From Chitinophaga sp. YR573 (GTDB lineage: Bacteria; Bacteroidota; Bacteroidia; Chitinophagales; Chitinophagaceae), in NCBI RefSeq assembly GCF_900110995.1, contig NZ_FOJF01000003.1:1426001-1490000 (forward strand): DNA of 64,000 nucleotides, in the 5' to 3' direction. Positions 53,522-61,696 of this stretch are shown piece by piece. The notes beneath the pieces are model-generated. The model worked only from the letters and a program-made list of their open reading frames with translations, ran no database searches and had not been told where the DNA came from. Each line of letters begins with the position of its first letter. Position 1 is the stretch's first letter. The position numbers and the translations under genes are program-made.

Positions 53522-55339
53522 ATGAACAAACATTTATACCTGGCTATTATTGCCTGGCTTATTGGTTTGAGCACTACCCAGGCACAAAATGCGGATCAGC
53601 TGTACTACAACACCTTCGCATTGCAATTCCACTACAAAGCAACAAGTTTCGTCGTAGACACGCCATTAGTAGCTTCTGCCCCACAAGCCTTTCTGTTATG
53701 GAGCGCCAACGTGTACCAGGATTCCACGAAAAGTTCTTTATCGCTCGATCAGTTTGATGCCAACGGCAACTTCATCTCCGAGCATGTGGTACCACAACCC
53801 AACAAGTTGTTACCTTCCCTACTGCCAAAGAAAATCTTTCGCATGAAAAGCGGTAAAGGTTACTATCTCTTAGGTTACGCGATCCAGTCCATTAACCTGA
53901 TCAATGGCATCCCCGTGTACTCCACACCAGTACTCATCCGCCTGGATCAGCTGCTGAACCCTATCTGGGTACAGAAGCTGCACTTCTCTGCGGTTAGCAC
54001 TGCCAACGCCAACGCGCTCATTGAGTACAATGATCTTATCGAAGCTACTAACGGGGACGTGATCATTGCAGGCCGCTACAGCCCCGCGCCAGCAGGTCAG
54101 CAGATCAACATACTGGTAACCCGCCTCACCAACGCCGGCGCCATCGTATGGAACTACCAGTACTCCACCAACTTCACCTGTAACGCTAACGCGCTGGCCC
54201 TGACAGAAGCCACCGATAACAACATCATCCTGACTGGCTATGTAGAGCTTTGTACTAGCGGCTTTGGTGGCCCACGCCAGGTACTCTTCCTTCGTCTCCA
54301 GCCTACCGGTATCCCAGTTACTGGTTTCGCTTATCTCGGTGCCACCACTGAATCTGCCGGCACCAAGATCGTGAAACGTACCAACATTGCCGGTAATGAT
54401 GCCTTCTTCATTTCCGGCTTCACCGATGTTACAGCTGTTACAGGCGCAGCTAACAGACAGGTACTGATACTGGACGTAAGAGAAAGCGGCGCCATCGTAG
54501 GCTCCTTCCATGTTGGCGATGCCGGCACAGAAGAATCCAACGACCTCGTTATCCGCGACCTGGGCAACGAAAACTACTTCCTATATCTCACCGGCTTCAC
54601 CACCAGCTACTACACTGCCGTAAGCAAAGAAGTATTCTACCTGCAACTGCGCTACCTGCCTGGTTCCCTGGGTCTCGTGGAGTTCAGCACCTTCCCGCAG
54701 ACGGCCAGCTACACCGAAAGGTATGGCCTTGAAATAAAAGCTGCCGGCAAAGACAAGTTCGCGATACTGGCCAACGCCAACTACATCACCAGCAGTACCA
54801 GCAGCACCAGTACATTTACCAACGTGCTTCTCCGCGATCTCAGCACCACCAACCAGCAGTGTATCAAATTGCACCAGCCGCCGGTAAGCGTCATCAACTT
54901 CAGTCCTAAACAACTCACGGCATCTCCGATAGCACTATCTTTCAAACCTTACGCAGAGAAATATATCGTGTTCCAGAAAGTATTTCCAAAACTGCTCTGT
55001 GGTCAGTTCATCGTCAACGCATACGATGCGCTCAACAGCGGCGTGATAGAACAACGGGTAGCTGCGCCAACTATAACACTCAGGCCGGTAACCAAACTGG
55101 AAACCGTGAGCATCTATCCTAACCCGGCCAACAACTACGTCTTTATCGAATACAGCAAACCTATCACCTCCAAAGTGTTGGTGAAAGTGTTTGGTACCGA
55201 TATGCGCTTGCTGAAAACTATTGAAATCAATGACAACAACAGGAAAACGTTGTCACTCGACGGCCTCCCATCCGGCTTGTATTTTATACAGGTGGGCGAT
55301 AATAATAAAAACGAAACCTTTAAAATAATGAAAAACTAA
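53522..55339 (+). CDS. T9SS type A cargo protein, unknown function
   Basis: 605 residues starting MNKHLYLAIIAW with a signal peptide ending 'STTQAQ'; upstream in-frame Met codons were rejected because they do not give one. The body (about 25-510) is beta-rich with repeated 'VLFLRLQPTG'-like and 'IILTGYVE'-like strands, a beta-propeller-like pattern without catalytic motif. The C-terminus ('VSIYPNPANNYVFIEY' to '...FKIMKN') is a type A sorting domain. The codons are unusually C-ending compared with neighbours (AAC, ACC, ATC, GGC), which suggests high expression or a different origin. A strong terminator follows. Confidence 0.85.
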   Translation: MNKHLYLAIIAWLIGLSTTQAQNADQLYYNTFALQFHYKATSFVVDTPLVASAPQAFLLWSANVYQDSTKSSLSLDQFDANGNFISEHVVPQPNKLLPSLLPKKIFRMKSGKGYYLLGYAIQSINLINGIPVYSTPVLIRLDQLLNPIWVQKLHFSAVSTANANALIEYNDLIEATNGDVIIAGRYSPAPAGQQINILVTRLTNAGAIVWNYQYSTNFTCNANALALTEATDNNIILTGYVELCTSGFGGPRQVLFLRLQPTGIPVTGFAYLGATTESAGTKIVKRTNIAGNDAFFISGFTDVTAVTGAANRQVLILDVRESGAIVGSFHVGDAGTEESNDLVIRDLGNENYFLYLTGFTTSYYTAVSKEVFYLQLRYLPGSLGLVEFSTFPQTASYTERYGLEIKAAGKDKFAILANANYITSSTSSTSTFTNVLLRDLSTTNQQCIKLHQPPVSVINFSPKQLTASPIALSFKPYAEKYIVFQKVFPKLLCGQFIVNAYDALNSGVIEQRVAAPTITLRPVTKLETVSIYPNPANNYVFIEYSKPITSKVLVKVFGTDMRLLKTIEINDNNRKTLSLDGLPSGLYFIQVGDNNKNETFKIMKN

Positions 55340-55356
55340 GGAGTACCTGATCATAT

Positions 55357-55394
55357 AAAAAGAGGGTGTCATTTCATTTTGACACCCTCTTTTT
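55357..55394 (+). terminator. intrinsic terminator after T9SS cargo gene
   Basis: AAAAAGAGGGTGTC / GACACCCTCTTTTT, a 14-bp perfect stem with T-run, loop ATTTCATTTT. Confidence 0.9.
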
Positions 55395-55473
55395 ATGTTA
55401 CAAAATCTTAGCGGTGTTATAAGAAGAAGTTGCATCTGTTGGGTAAAAGTGGTCAGGGGGGAATAAAAAGTGA

Positions 55474-55481
55474 TAACTTTG
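55474..55481 (+). promoter_or_regulatory. -7 box for pseudouridine synthase gene
   Basis: TAACTTTG fits TAnnTTTG exactly, about 23 bases before the first possible start (TTG 55504). No -33 TTTG at the standard distance. Confidence 0.5.
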
Positions 55482-55503
55482 CACCCGAAATAAAGCAAAA
55501 CAC

Positions 55504-57192
55504 TTGGGAGACAATAGTGGAAGTAAGGTGTCTTATTTTTTGGAGGAATCGATAAAGCAGATAACATTACCTGAACGGTTTACCTTTCCATTTTATTACG
55601 AACCACATCCTTTAACAAGAATAGCAGCCGCTGAGCTGCAACATTATCTGGAAACTCAAACTGACCTTGAGCACAATTTCGGACTGGATGCCAACCAGGA
55701 CGGAACCGCCATCGGGAAAATGTTTGGCGTTTTGGTAGTACGTTGTACCGAAGGAAAACTGGGCTATCTGTCAGCTTTCTCGGGCAAACTGGCAGGCTCA
55801 AATGATCATCCGGAATTTGTGCCGCCGGTCTTCGATATGCTGGCTGAAAACAGCTTTTTTCTCAAAGAGGTGGAAATCATCAACAGTATTAATATCCAGG
55901 TTAATGAATTAGCCTCGGATGAAAGCTATCAGCGCTTAAGTCAGGACATTGAAAAGCTTTTTGACGAATCCCGGCAGGAAATTATCGCTTTCAGGAAACA
56001 ATTGAAGGACAATAAAGACAGCCGGAAGAAGCTTCGTGAACGGTTGAAGAGCAGCCTGGATCAGCAGGAGTATATTATTGCAGAAGCACAACTTGTTAAA
56101 CAGAGTTTGTATGATAAGCATCAGCTAAAAACGCTTACAGATAAGTGGGAACGGCTTCTGGAAGAAATGCGAGCAAGATTGGCTCAATTTGAGGCTAATA
56201 TCGAAGCCTTAAAAAATGATCGTAAAGAAAGATCAGCCGCTTTGCAGCAACAGCTTTTCGATCAGTATGTATTTTTGAACAAAGACGGCAAAAGCAAGAG
56301 TTTACACGAAATTTTTAGTGTGACTCCTTTTGGAAAACCACCTTCAGCCGCAGGTGAATGTGCCATTCCCAAACTATTGCAATTTGCATTTGTGAATGGC
56401 TACGAACCTATTGCCATGGGTGAATTTTGGTGGGGTGCTGCACCCAAATCTGAGATCAGAAAGCATAAGCATTTTTATCCGGCATGTACGGGTAAATGCA
56501 AGCCTATTCTGGAACATATGCTTGAAGGAATGCCTGTAGACGAAAATCCGCTTTTAAACGCCCCGAAAAAGGACAGCAGGTTAGAAATAATTTATGAAGA
56601 TGAGAGTCTTGTTGTAGTCAATAAACCATCCGGATTACGTTCTGTTCCGGGCGTGAATGTCCGGGATTCAGTCTATGCCAGTTTAAAAGATATATTGGGG
56701 GATACAGAGCCGCTTATTGTTCACCGGTTGGATATGGATACTTCAGGATTGATGGTGGTAGCCAAAACGAAGGAGGCACACAAGCATATTCAGCGGCAAT
56801 TTTTGAAACGTACAGTCAGCAAACGTTATACAGCCCTCCTATCTAAAGTGATTGATCAGTCAGAAGGGGAAATCGATCTTCCGCTAAGCGCTGATTTATT
56901 TAACCGGCCAAGACAGTTGGTTTGTTTTACATCCGGGAAGAAAAGTGTCACGAAGTGGAAAGTAGTTAAGAGATACGAATCGATGACCAGGGTTGATTTC
57001 TGGCCGCTTACCGGAAGAACTCACCAGTTGCGGATGCATTCGGCTCATGAACTGGGACTTAATGCTCCAATTGTTGGTGACGATCTGTATGGGACTGCAT
57101 CTGAAAGGATGTACCTTCATGCCGCTCATATCGAGTTTATACATCCCGAAAAGAAGGAGAAGGTCAGATTTGAGGCGGAGGTAGGGTTTTAG
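55504..57192 (+). CDS. RluA-family pseudouridine synthase with long N-terminal extension
   Basis: Up to 562 residues. The C-terminal 210 residues are an RluA-type catalytic domain with 'IVHRLDMDTSGLMVVAK' (catalytic Asp at about residue 403), 'KRYTALLSK', 'LTGRTHQLRMHSA' and 'IVGDDLYG'. The N-terminal part contains an 'FPFYYEPHPL' motif, a coiled coil (about 140-250, 'FRKQLKDNKDSRKKLRERL') and a Cys-containing 'KHKHFYPACTGKCKPIL' segment. This layout occurs in Bacteroidota homologues. It modifies uridines in rRNA or tRNA. There is no ATG near the start; TTG 55504, GTG 55528 or TTG 55540 are candidates, so the exact start is uncertain. Confidence 0.85.
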   Translation: MGDNSGSKVSYFLEESIKQITLPERFTFPFYYEPHPLTRIAAAELQHYLETQTDLEHNFGLDANQDGTAIGKMFGVLVVRCTEGKLGYLSAFSGKLAGSNDHPEFVPPVFDMLAENSFFLKEVEIINSINIQVNELASDESYQRLSQDIEKLFDESRQEIIAFRKQLKDNKDSRKKLRERLKSSLDQQEYIIAEAQLVKQSLYDKHQLKTLTDKWERLLEEMRARLAQFEANIEALKNDRKERSAALQQQLFDQYVFLNKDGKSKSLHEIFSVTPFGKPPSAAGECAIPKLLQFAFVNGYEPIAMGEFWWGAAPKSEIRKHKHFYPACTGKCKPILEHMLEGMPVDENPLLNAPKKDSRLEIIYEDESLVVVNKPSGLRSVPGVNVRDSVYASLKDILGDTEPLIVHRLDMDTSGLMVVAKTKEAHKHIQRQFLKRTVSKRYTALLSKVIDQSEGEIDLPLSADLFNRPRQLVCFTSGKKSVTKWKVVKRYESMTRVDFWPLTGRTHQLRMHSAHELGLNAPIVGDDLYGTASERMYLHAAHIEFIHPEKKEKVRFEAEVGF

Positions 57193-57402
57193 ATGGGACA
57201 GATAATATCCCTAACCATTGCAACTTCGCCAGAGCTCTTTCCTCTTTTCGATGAAAAGCTTATGGTTAGATTCCAGATCCTTTGAATTGATCATTAACTA
57301 GTGATACTCGGTTCGATATTTCTTATAAGGTCTACCTATTAGCATTCGAACCAAAACGAAGTTGAGTCTGATTACTTTATAAGATCGTGAAATAAACTTT
57401 AT

Positions 57403-57447
57403 AAAAAAAGAAGCCTTCAAATCTAACGACCTGAAGGCTTCTTTTTT
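57403..57447 (-). terminator. terminator of tRNA-Arg gene 1
   Basis: On the minus strand GAAGCCTTCA / TGAAGGCTTC forms the central stem and is followed by TTTTTTT; including the A/T flanks about 17 bp pair. Confidence 0.9.
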
Positions 57448-57449
57448 TG

Positions 57450-57523
57450 TGACCCCGTCTGGATTCAAACCAGAAACCTTCTGATCCGTAGTCAGATGCT
57501 CTATTCAGTTGAGCTACGGAGCC
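57450..57523 (-). tRNA. tRNA-Arg (ACG)
   Basis: 74 nt. Acceptor GGCTCCG pairs with CGGGGTC (with two G-U type pairs), D-arm GCTC...GAGC, anticodon arm TCTGA-CTACGGA-TCAGA with anticodon ACG, T-arm with GTTTGAATC, discriminator A. CCA is not encoded. The wobble A would need TadA conversion to inosine. It has its own promoter and terminator. Confidence 0.95.
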
Positions 57524-57543
57524 ATTCCCATAAATTGGGATTG

Positions 57544-57575
57544 CAAATGTAGAATAAATCTTTTTAATAATCAAA
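57544..57575 (-). promoter_or_regulatory. promoter of tRNA-Arg gene 1
   Basis: TTTG (57572-57575), 20 bases, TACATTTG (57544-57551) on the minus strand; both elements match consensus. The following CAATCCCAA is shared with the second tRNA promoter. Confidence 0.8.
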
Positions 57576-57619
57576 ATCTGTCATGTCGATTTTGCTGCCG
57601 GAGAAAGTTATATAATTTA

Positions 57620-57655
57620 AAAAGGGCCTCAAACTTTGCAGTTTAAGACCCTTTT
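57620..57655 (-). terminator. terminator of tRNA-Arg gene 2
   Basis: AAAAGGG / CCCTTTT plus inner CTCAAACT / AGTTTAAG pairing, T-run on the minus strand. Confidence 0.8.
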
Positions 57656-57657
57656 AG

Positions 57658-57731
57658 TGACCTCGTCTGGATTCAAACCAGAAACCTTTTGATTCGTAGT
57701 CAAATGCTCTATTCAGTTGAGCTACGAAGCC
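57658..57731 (-). tRNA. tRNA-Arg (ACG), second copy
   Basis: 74 nt. Nearly identical to the copy at 57450-57523, with compensated changes: C5-G68 became T5-A68 and C28-G42 became T28-A42; base 37 is A instead of G. The anticodon is ACG in both. Confidence 0.95.
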
Positions 57732-57750
57732 ATTCCCTTGATTGGGATTG

Positions 57751-57781
57751 CAAAAGTATGAAAAAAATCATAATCTCCAAA
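57751..57781 (-). promoter_or_regulatory. promoter of tRNA-Arg gene 2
   Basis: TTTG (57778-57781), 19 bases, TACTTTTG (57751-57758) on the minus strand, followed by CAATCCCAA as in the first copy. Confidence 0.8.
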
Positions 57782-57834
57782 TATTTTTAAAAAGACCGGC
57801 AAATAAAATCCCTATTTTCGCAAAAACACCACCC

Positions 57835-58308
57835 GTGAAAATTCAACTGTGGAGCATCGGGAAAGAGAATGATCCTTACATAAAAGACGGCATTGCCATC
57901 TTTCAGAAACGTCTGCAACATTATGTAGACTTTGACCTGAAATTAATCCCTACTGTTAAACAGGCCGCCAGCCTGTCCATCCCGGAACTTAAAAAACAGG
58001 AAGCTAAACTGATCCTGGATATGCTGCAACCTCAGGATTACCTGGTAGCGCTGGATGAATACGGAAAAATGCTGACTACCATTCAGCTGTCGGAGTTTAT
58101 CCAACAAAGGGCCAATGCAGGCGTAAGACAGGTCATTATATTGATAGGCGGTGCCTTTGGTATTGATAGCAGCCTGTTGGAAAGAGCCCAGCTTAAATTA
58201 TCCCTCTCTCCCCTCACCTTCCCCCATCAACTGGTAAGGCTGATCATGACAGAGCAGTTATACCGGGCTTATACAGTACTCAACAGGGAAAAATATCATC
58301 ATCAGTGA
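57835..58308 (+). CDS. rlmH: 23S rRNA (pseudouridine1915-N3)-methyltransferase RlmH
   Basis: 157 residues from a GTG; this start gives the family beginning '(M)KIQLWSIGKENDPYIKDGI' and standard length, whereas the longer reading covers the tRNA promoter. SPOUT methyltransferase motifs: 'LDEYGKMLTT', 'IILIGGAFGID' and the C-terminal 'SLSPLTFPHQLVRLIMTEQLYRAYTVL' ending with 'REKYHH'. It methylates pseudouridine 1915 of 23S rRNA using SAM. A weak -7 box (TATTTTCG, 57813-57820) precedes it. Confidence 0.93.
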   Translation: MKIQLWSIGKENDPYIKDGIAIFQKRLQHYVDFDLKLIPTVKQAASLSIPELKKQEAKLILDMLQPQDYLVALDEYGKMLTTIQLSEFIQQRANAGVRQVIILIGGAFGIDSSLLERAQLKLSLSPLTFPHQLVRLIMTEQLYRAYTVLNREKYHHQ

Positions 58309-58345
58309 AATGAATTATATTTACAATACTAAATAACAGACTGGA

Positions 58346-58966
58346 ATGGAATACATGACTTTAAGCCTAGCAATCATCATTATTACATGCCTTATATCCA
58401 TCACTACCTTCAACAGGCCGGATAAGATGGATGAACTGAGCATGTGGCCTTACATGGTAAAAGAAAAGAAACAGTTTTACCGCTTTTTTACTTCGGGACT
58501 GGTACATGCCGATTATATGCATCTCGGCTTCAACATGCTCACCCTCTATTTCTTCGGCCGTTATATCGAATCTGCTTTTCTGCAATTATTCGATTCTAAA
58601 TTATACTACCTCGGGTTTTATCTGCTGGCATTAGTCGTATCCGATATCCCGACTTACGTTAAATATAAGAATGATTACGGTTATCGTACTATCGGCGCTT
58701 CCGGAGCAGTATCCGCTGTAGTATTTGCTTTTATCTTATTCAACCCCTGGCAGCGTATTGGCGTTTTCTTTATACCAATGCCTGCTATCGTATACGGATT
58801 TATCTACTTAGGTTATACTATATATATGTCCAGACGCGGACAAGGTTCCGGTATCAATCACGATGCACATCTATGGGGCGCCTTGTTTGGTATTACCTTC
58901 CCTCTCATTTTTGAACCAAGAATAGGACCTTACTTCATTGATCAGCTGTTGCATCATTACAGATAA
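58346..58966 (+). CDS. rhomboid family intramembrane serine protease
   Basis: 206 residues, six or so transmembrane helices. 'HADYMHLGFNMLTLYFFG' (with His59 and Asn63) and the catalytic pair Ser119 in 'TIGASGAVSAVVFA' and His175 in 'HDAHLWGALFG' are present. It cleaves membrane-embedded substrates in the inner membrane. It starts 37 bases after rlmH and is probably co-transcribed or independent; no terminator is seen between them. Confidence 0.92.
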   Translation: MEYMTLSLAIIIITCLISITTFNRPDKMDELSMWPYMVKEKKQFYRFFTSGLVHADYMHLGFNMLTLYFFGRYIESAFLQLFDSKLYYLGFYLLALVVSDIPTYVKYKNDYGYRTIGASGAVSAVVFAFILFNPWQRIGVFFIPMPAIVYGFIYLGYTIYMSRRGQGSGINHDAHLWGALFGITFPLIFEPRIGPYFIDQLLHHYR

Positions 58967-59030
58967 ACGCGGATTGCTTTTTGCGTAGGTATAATTTTCA
59001 AATATACTTTCACACGCAAAATGCGCCACC

Positions 59031-59891
59031 ATGAAGCTTGATACAGCTAAAATCTTACAGAAGAAGAAAAAGCAAATCCTTGAACTGTGGATGAAGACCC
59101 AATTAGTGGATTTTTCTCTACGGGAAGACCTTATGTCCAATGATGAATTATCTGGTCAGTCAGAAGAATTAGTAGATGCTTTATTACAAACTTTAAATAC
59201 TGCGTCCCTGGATGATGCCCAGGCAGATGCTTTTGAACCTGTACGTGATGTACTGGACGGTATTTCTTTGTCAAGAGCCAAACAAGGATACTCTCCCCGT
59301 GAAACCGGGATGTTTGTATTCAGTCTGAAAGATGCCTTATTAGGAGTATTGCAACAGGAATTGAAAAACGAACCTGTGCAATTGTATGAAGAAAGCATGA
59401 AAATCAGCAGACTGATAGACAACTTCGGCATTGCTACATTTGAAACTTTTATCAAAGGCAGAGAAGAAGTAATTCTGCGTCAGACAGATGAAATAACAGA
59501 GATCTCGACTCCTGTTATCCGCGTTTGGGACGGTATTCTGGCTATGCCTATCATTGGTACACTGGATAGTTCCCGCACACAGGTCGTAATGGAAAACCTC
59601 CTGCAACAGATCGTTGACACTTCCAGCACTATTGCTATCCTCGATATCTCCGGTGTTCCTGCTGTAGATTCACTGGTTGCCCAGCACCTGATAAAAACAG
59701 TCAGCGCTACCCGCCTGATGGGTGCTGAATGTATTATCAGTGGGATTCGGCCTGAGATTGCACAAACAGTAGTACACCTGGGGATAGACCTTTCTGGCAT
59801 TATTACGAAATCCAGTCTGGCAAGTGCGTTAAAGCACGCTTACGGACTGCTGCAACTGGAAGTTAGAAAGTCTATCGCTAATAAAAGTTAA
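59031..59891 (+). CDS. RsbR-type STAS protein with RsbRD-like N-terminal domain
   Basis: 286 residues. The N-terminal RsbRD-like helical sensor (about 1-145, 'KKKKQILELWMKTQL', 'RGYSP'-like 'AKQGYSPRETGMFVFSLK') is joined to a C-terminal STAS domain (about 160-280: 'GILAMPIIGTLDSSRTQVV', 'LDISGVPAVDSLVAQHL'). Thr177 and Ser214 lie where the phosphorylated Thr171 and Thr205 of Bacillus RsbR lie (inferred by alignment by eye). It would form the stressosome core with RsbS. A possible promoter: TTTG (58980-58983), 21 bases, TACTTTCA. Confidence 0.9.
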   Translation: MKLDTAKILQKKKKQILELWMKTQLVDFSLREDLMSNDELSGQSEELVDALLQTLNTASLDDAQADAFEPVRDVLDGISLSRAKQGYSPRETGMFVFSLKDALLGVLQQELKNEPVQLYEESMKISRLIDNFGIATFETFIKGREEVILRQTDEITEISTPVIRVWDGILAMPIIGTLDSSRTQVVMENLLQQIVDTSSTIAILDISGVPAVDSLVAQHLIKTVSATRLMGAECIISGIRPEIAQTVVHLGIDLSGIITKSSLASALKHAYGLLQLEVRKSIANKS

Positions 59892-59900
59892 CCCAAACCG

Positions 59901-60293
59901 ATGGACAAGATACCTATTTTAAAAATTGGTCATTTTCTGATGGTGGCCATCCAGGTGGACCTCTACGACAGACTGGCCCTTAACCTGGAAGCCGACCTCA
60001 TACAGGCAGTTAGTAAATACAATGCAAAAGGCGTATTAATTGATATATCATCTGTATCTATTGTAGACTCTTTCATGGGAAGAATTCTGGGAAACATTGC
60101 CAATATGAGCAAGATCCTGGATGCAGAAACCGTGATAGTAGGCATGCAACCAGCTGTAGCTATTACATTAATTGAACTGGGGCTGCCGCTGAAAGGAATT
60201 CAGAGTGCGCTGAACGTTGAAAAAGGAATGGAATTATTACAACAGAAATTACCTGCAGAAGCCCCCCTGGAAGACGATGATAGTACTTTCTAG
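59901..60293 (+). CDS. RsbS-type STAS antagonist
   Basis: 130 residues, a single STAS domain: 'IPILKIGHFLMVAIQVDL' at the N-terminus and 'LIDISSVSIVDSFMGRILG' with Ser57 at the position of the RsbS phosphorylation site. It is the second stressosome core component and is expected to sequester RsbT. It starts 9 bases after rsbR and its end overlaps the RsbT start by 17 bases, indicating translational coupling. Confidence 0.92.
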   Translation: MDKIPILKIGHFLMVAIQVDLYDRLALNLEADLIQAVSKYNAKGVLIDISSVSIVDSFMGRILGNIANMSKILDAETVIVGMQPAVAITLIELGLPLKGIQSALNVEKGMELLQQKLPAEAPLEDDDSTF

Positions 60294-60687
60294 CGATAAG
60301 ATACCCATATCTAAGGAGCTGGACATGGTTGTTTTCAGAAACAGATTAAAGGAGCTTGCCGTTAAAATCGGAATGGGACTCGTTAATCAGACAAAACTGA
60401 TCACCGCCGCCAGTGAGCTTTCCCGAAATATGCTGCGGTATGCAAACGGAGGTACTGTTCTAATGGAAATAATAAAAGGCCCCACTCAGAATGGTTTACG
60501 CATAACATTTTCGGATAAGGGACCAGGTATTGCAGACATTACGCAAGCCATGAGAGATGGTTTCTCAACCGGTAAAAGTCTGGGATTGGGCCTGCCGGGT
60601 GCCAAGAGACTGGTGAGCGATTTTGAAATTAAAAGTACTGTGGGAAAAGGCACCACGATTATAATCACCAAATGGAAGAATGGATAA
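60277..60687 (+). CDS. RsbT-type serine/threonine switch kinase
   Basis: 136 residues starting MIVLSSDKIPISKELD. A small GHKL ATPase: N-box 'AASELSRNMLRYANGG', G1 box 'SDKGPGIADI', G2 'GLGLPGAKRLVSD'. It would phosphorylate RsbR/RsbS and, when released, activate a downstream partner. A start 20 codons upstream was rejected because it would read within rsbS. It overlaps both neighbours (17 bases with rsbS, 16 with the next gene). Confidence 0.93.
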   Translation: MIVLSSDKIPISKELDMVVFRNRLKELAVKIGMGLVNQTKLITAASELSRNMLRYANGGTVLMEIIKGPTQNGLRITFSDKGPGIADITQAMRDGFSTGKSLGLGLPGAKRLVSDFEIKSTVGKGTTIIITKWKNG

Positions 60688-61691
60688 GCGGAAGGCATGT
60701 TAGTTACTCTTTAGAAGACCGTAGTTACCTGTCTGTGTTGAAACGGGATGTACATCGCCTTGCCCTGCAAACAGGACTTGGCGAAAAGAGAATCGGTGAA
60801 ATCGATATCGTGGTAGCTGAACTTGGCTCTAATATTCTTAAACATGGCGGCGGTGGCGAAGTGCTGGTTATGCTCACAGAACAACCTGTACCAGCCATTG
60901 AAATCATTGGCATCGACAACGGCCTGGGTATTTCAGACCTGGGCCGGATGATGCAGGATGGTATCTCTACGACTAAAACACTCGGACAGGGACTGGGAGC
61001 CATGAAACGGTTATCAGATTTCCTCCAGGTATATTCTGTAAAGGGTTGGGGAACCATCATATTGTCCCGGTTTTATCTCAAACCAGCTCCTGCTTTATCC
61101 CCTAAACAGGTAGCAGAAATCAGGACCATACTAGTTCCCAAACCAGGGGAAAAAGTATGTGGTGATGGCTTTTATATCGGAGTAGACAGAACCGGTATCC
61201 GTGTGTTGCTCGGGGATGGTCTGGGACATGGCCTGGAGGCCCATAAAGCCATTCAGGAAGCCATCAGCTCATTCAGATTCTGTATGCTAAAGGAACTACC
61301 TGAGGTAATCAGGCAGATTCACCTCGATGCTAAAAAGACAAGAGGTCTGGTAGGCACTCTGGCAACGTTCAATTTTAAAGAAAAGAAATGGCGGCTTTGT
61401 GGAGTAGGGAATATTCATACACGTACCTGGAATGCCATGCAAGCTAAAACATACCTGCCCTATAATGGGATAATCGGGCATAATCTGCCCCGTACTATTA
61501 ATGAACAGGTAGGTGAAGAAGGTGCGGACCAATTATTGTTACTGTGTTCTGATGGGATCAAAACCCGCTGGGATATGAGTAAATACCCGGGCATTTTCAG
61601 GTACGATATGTCTATTCTGGCCAGTGCCATTTATAAAGACCATGCCCGTAAAACAGATGATATGTCAGTTGTAATAGTAAAAGTTAAATAA
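60672..61691 (+). CDS. RsbT-like ATPase fused to RsbX-like SpoIIE/PP2C phosphatase
   Basis: 339 residues. Residues 1-135 form a second GHKL switch-kinase domain ('VAELGSNILKHGGGGEVLV', 'GIDNGLGISDLG', 'LGQGLGAMKRLSD'); residues 150-339 are a PP2C/SpoIIE-type phosphatase ('KVCGDGFYIGVDRTGIRVLLGDGLGHGLEA', 'GVGNIHTRTW', 'LCSDGIKTRW', 'KTDDMSVVIVKV') resembling RsbX. It combines an RsbT-like and an RsbX-like function in one chain, so it could remove phosphates from RsbS or RsbR. The start overlaps the rsbT stop by 16 bases. Confidence 0.9.
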   Translation: MEEWISGRHVSYSLEDRSYLSVLKRDVHRLALQTGLGEKRIGEIDIVVAELGSNILKHGGGGEVLVMLTEQPVPAIEIIGIDNGLGISDLGRMMQDGISTTKTLGQGLGAMKRLSDFLQVYSVKGWGTIILSRFYLKPAPALSPKQVAEIRTILVPKPGEKVCGDGFYIGVDRTGIRVLLGDGLGHGLEAHKAIQEAISSFRFCMLKELPEVIRQIHLDAKKTRGLVGTLATFNFKEKKWRLCGVGNIHTRTWNAMQAKTYLPYNGIIGHNLPRTINEQVGEEGADQLLLLCSDGIKTRWDMSKYPGIFRYDMSILASAIYKDHARKTDDMSVVIVKVK

Positions 61692-61696
61692 GTGTA

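Noticed and set aside
53870..54511. 213-codon antisense frame inside the T9SS cargo gene
   Set aside because: It is open only because of the C-rich third positions of the sense gene; no protein family is recognisable and the sense gene has signal and sorting domains.
53522..55339. Horizontal transfer as a firm conclusion for the C-rich gene
   Set aside because: Strong expression gives the same codon pattern; kept only as an alternative in the findings.
57377..57574. 65-codon minus-strand frame covering the first tRNA
   Set aside because: It reads a tRNA gene (the typical 'AQLNRASDYGSEGFWFESRRG' artefact) and has no independent support.
57742..57834. 31-codon N-terminal extension of RlmH
   Set aside because: RlmH starts at the KIQLWSIG motif; the extension overlaps the promoter of the second tRNA gene.
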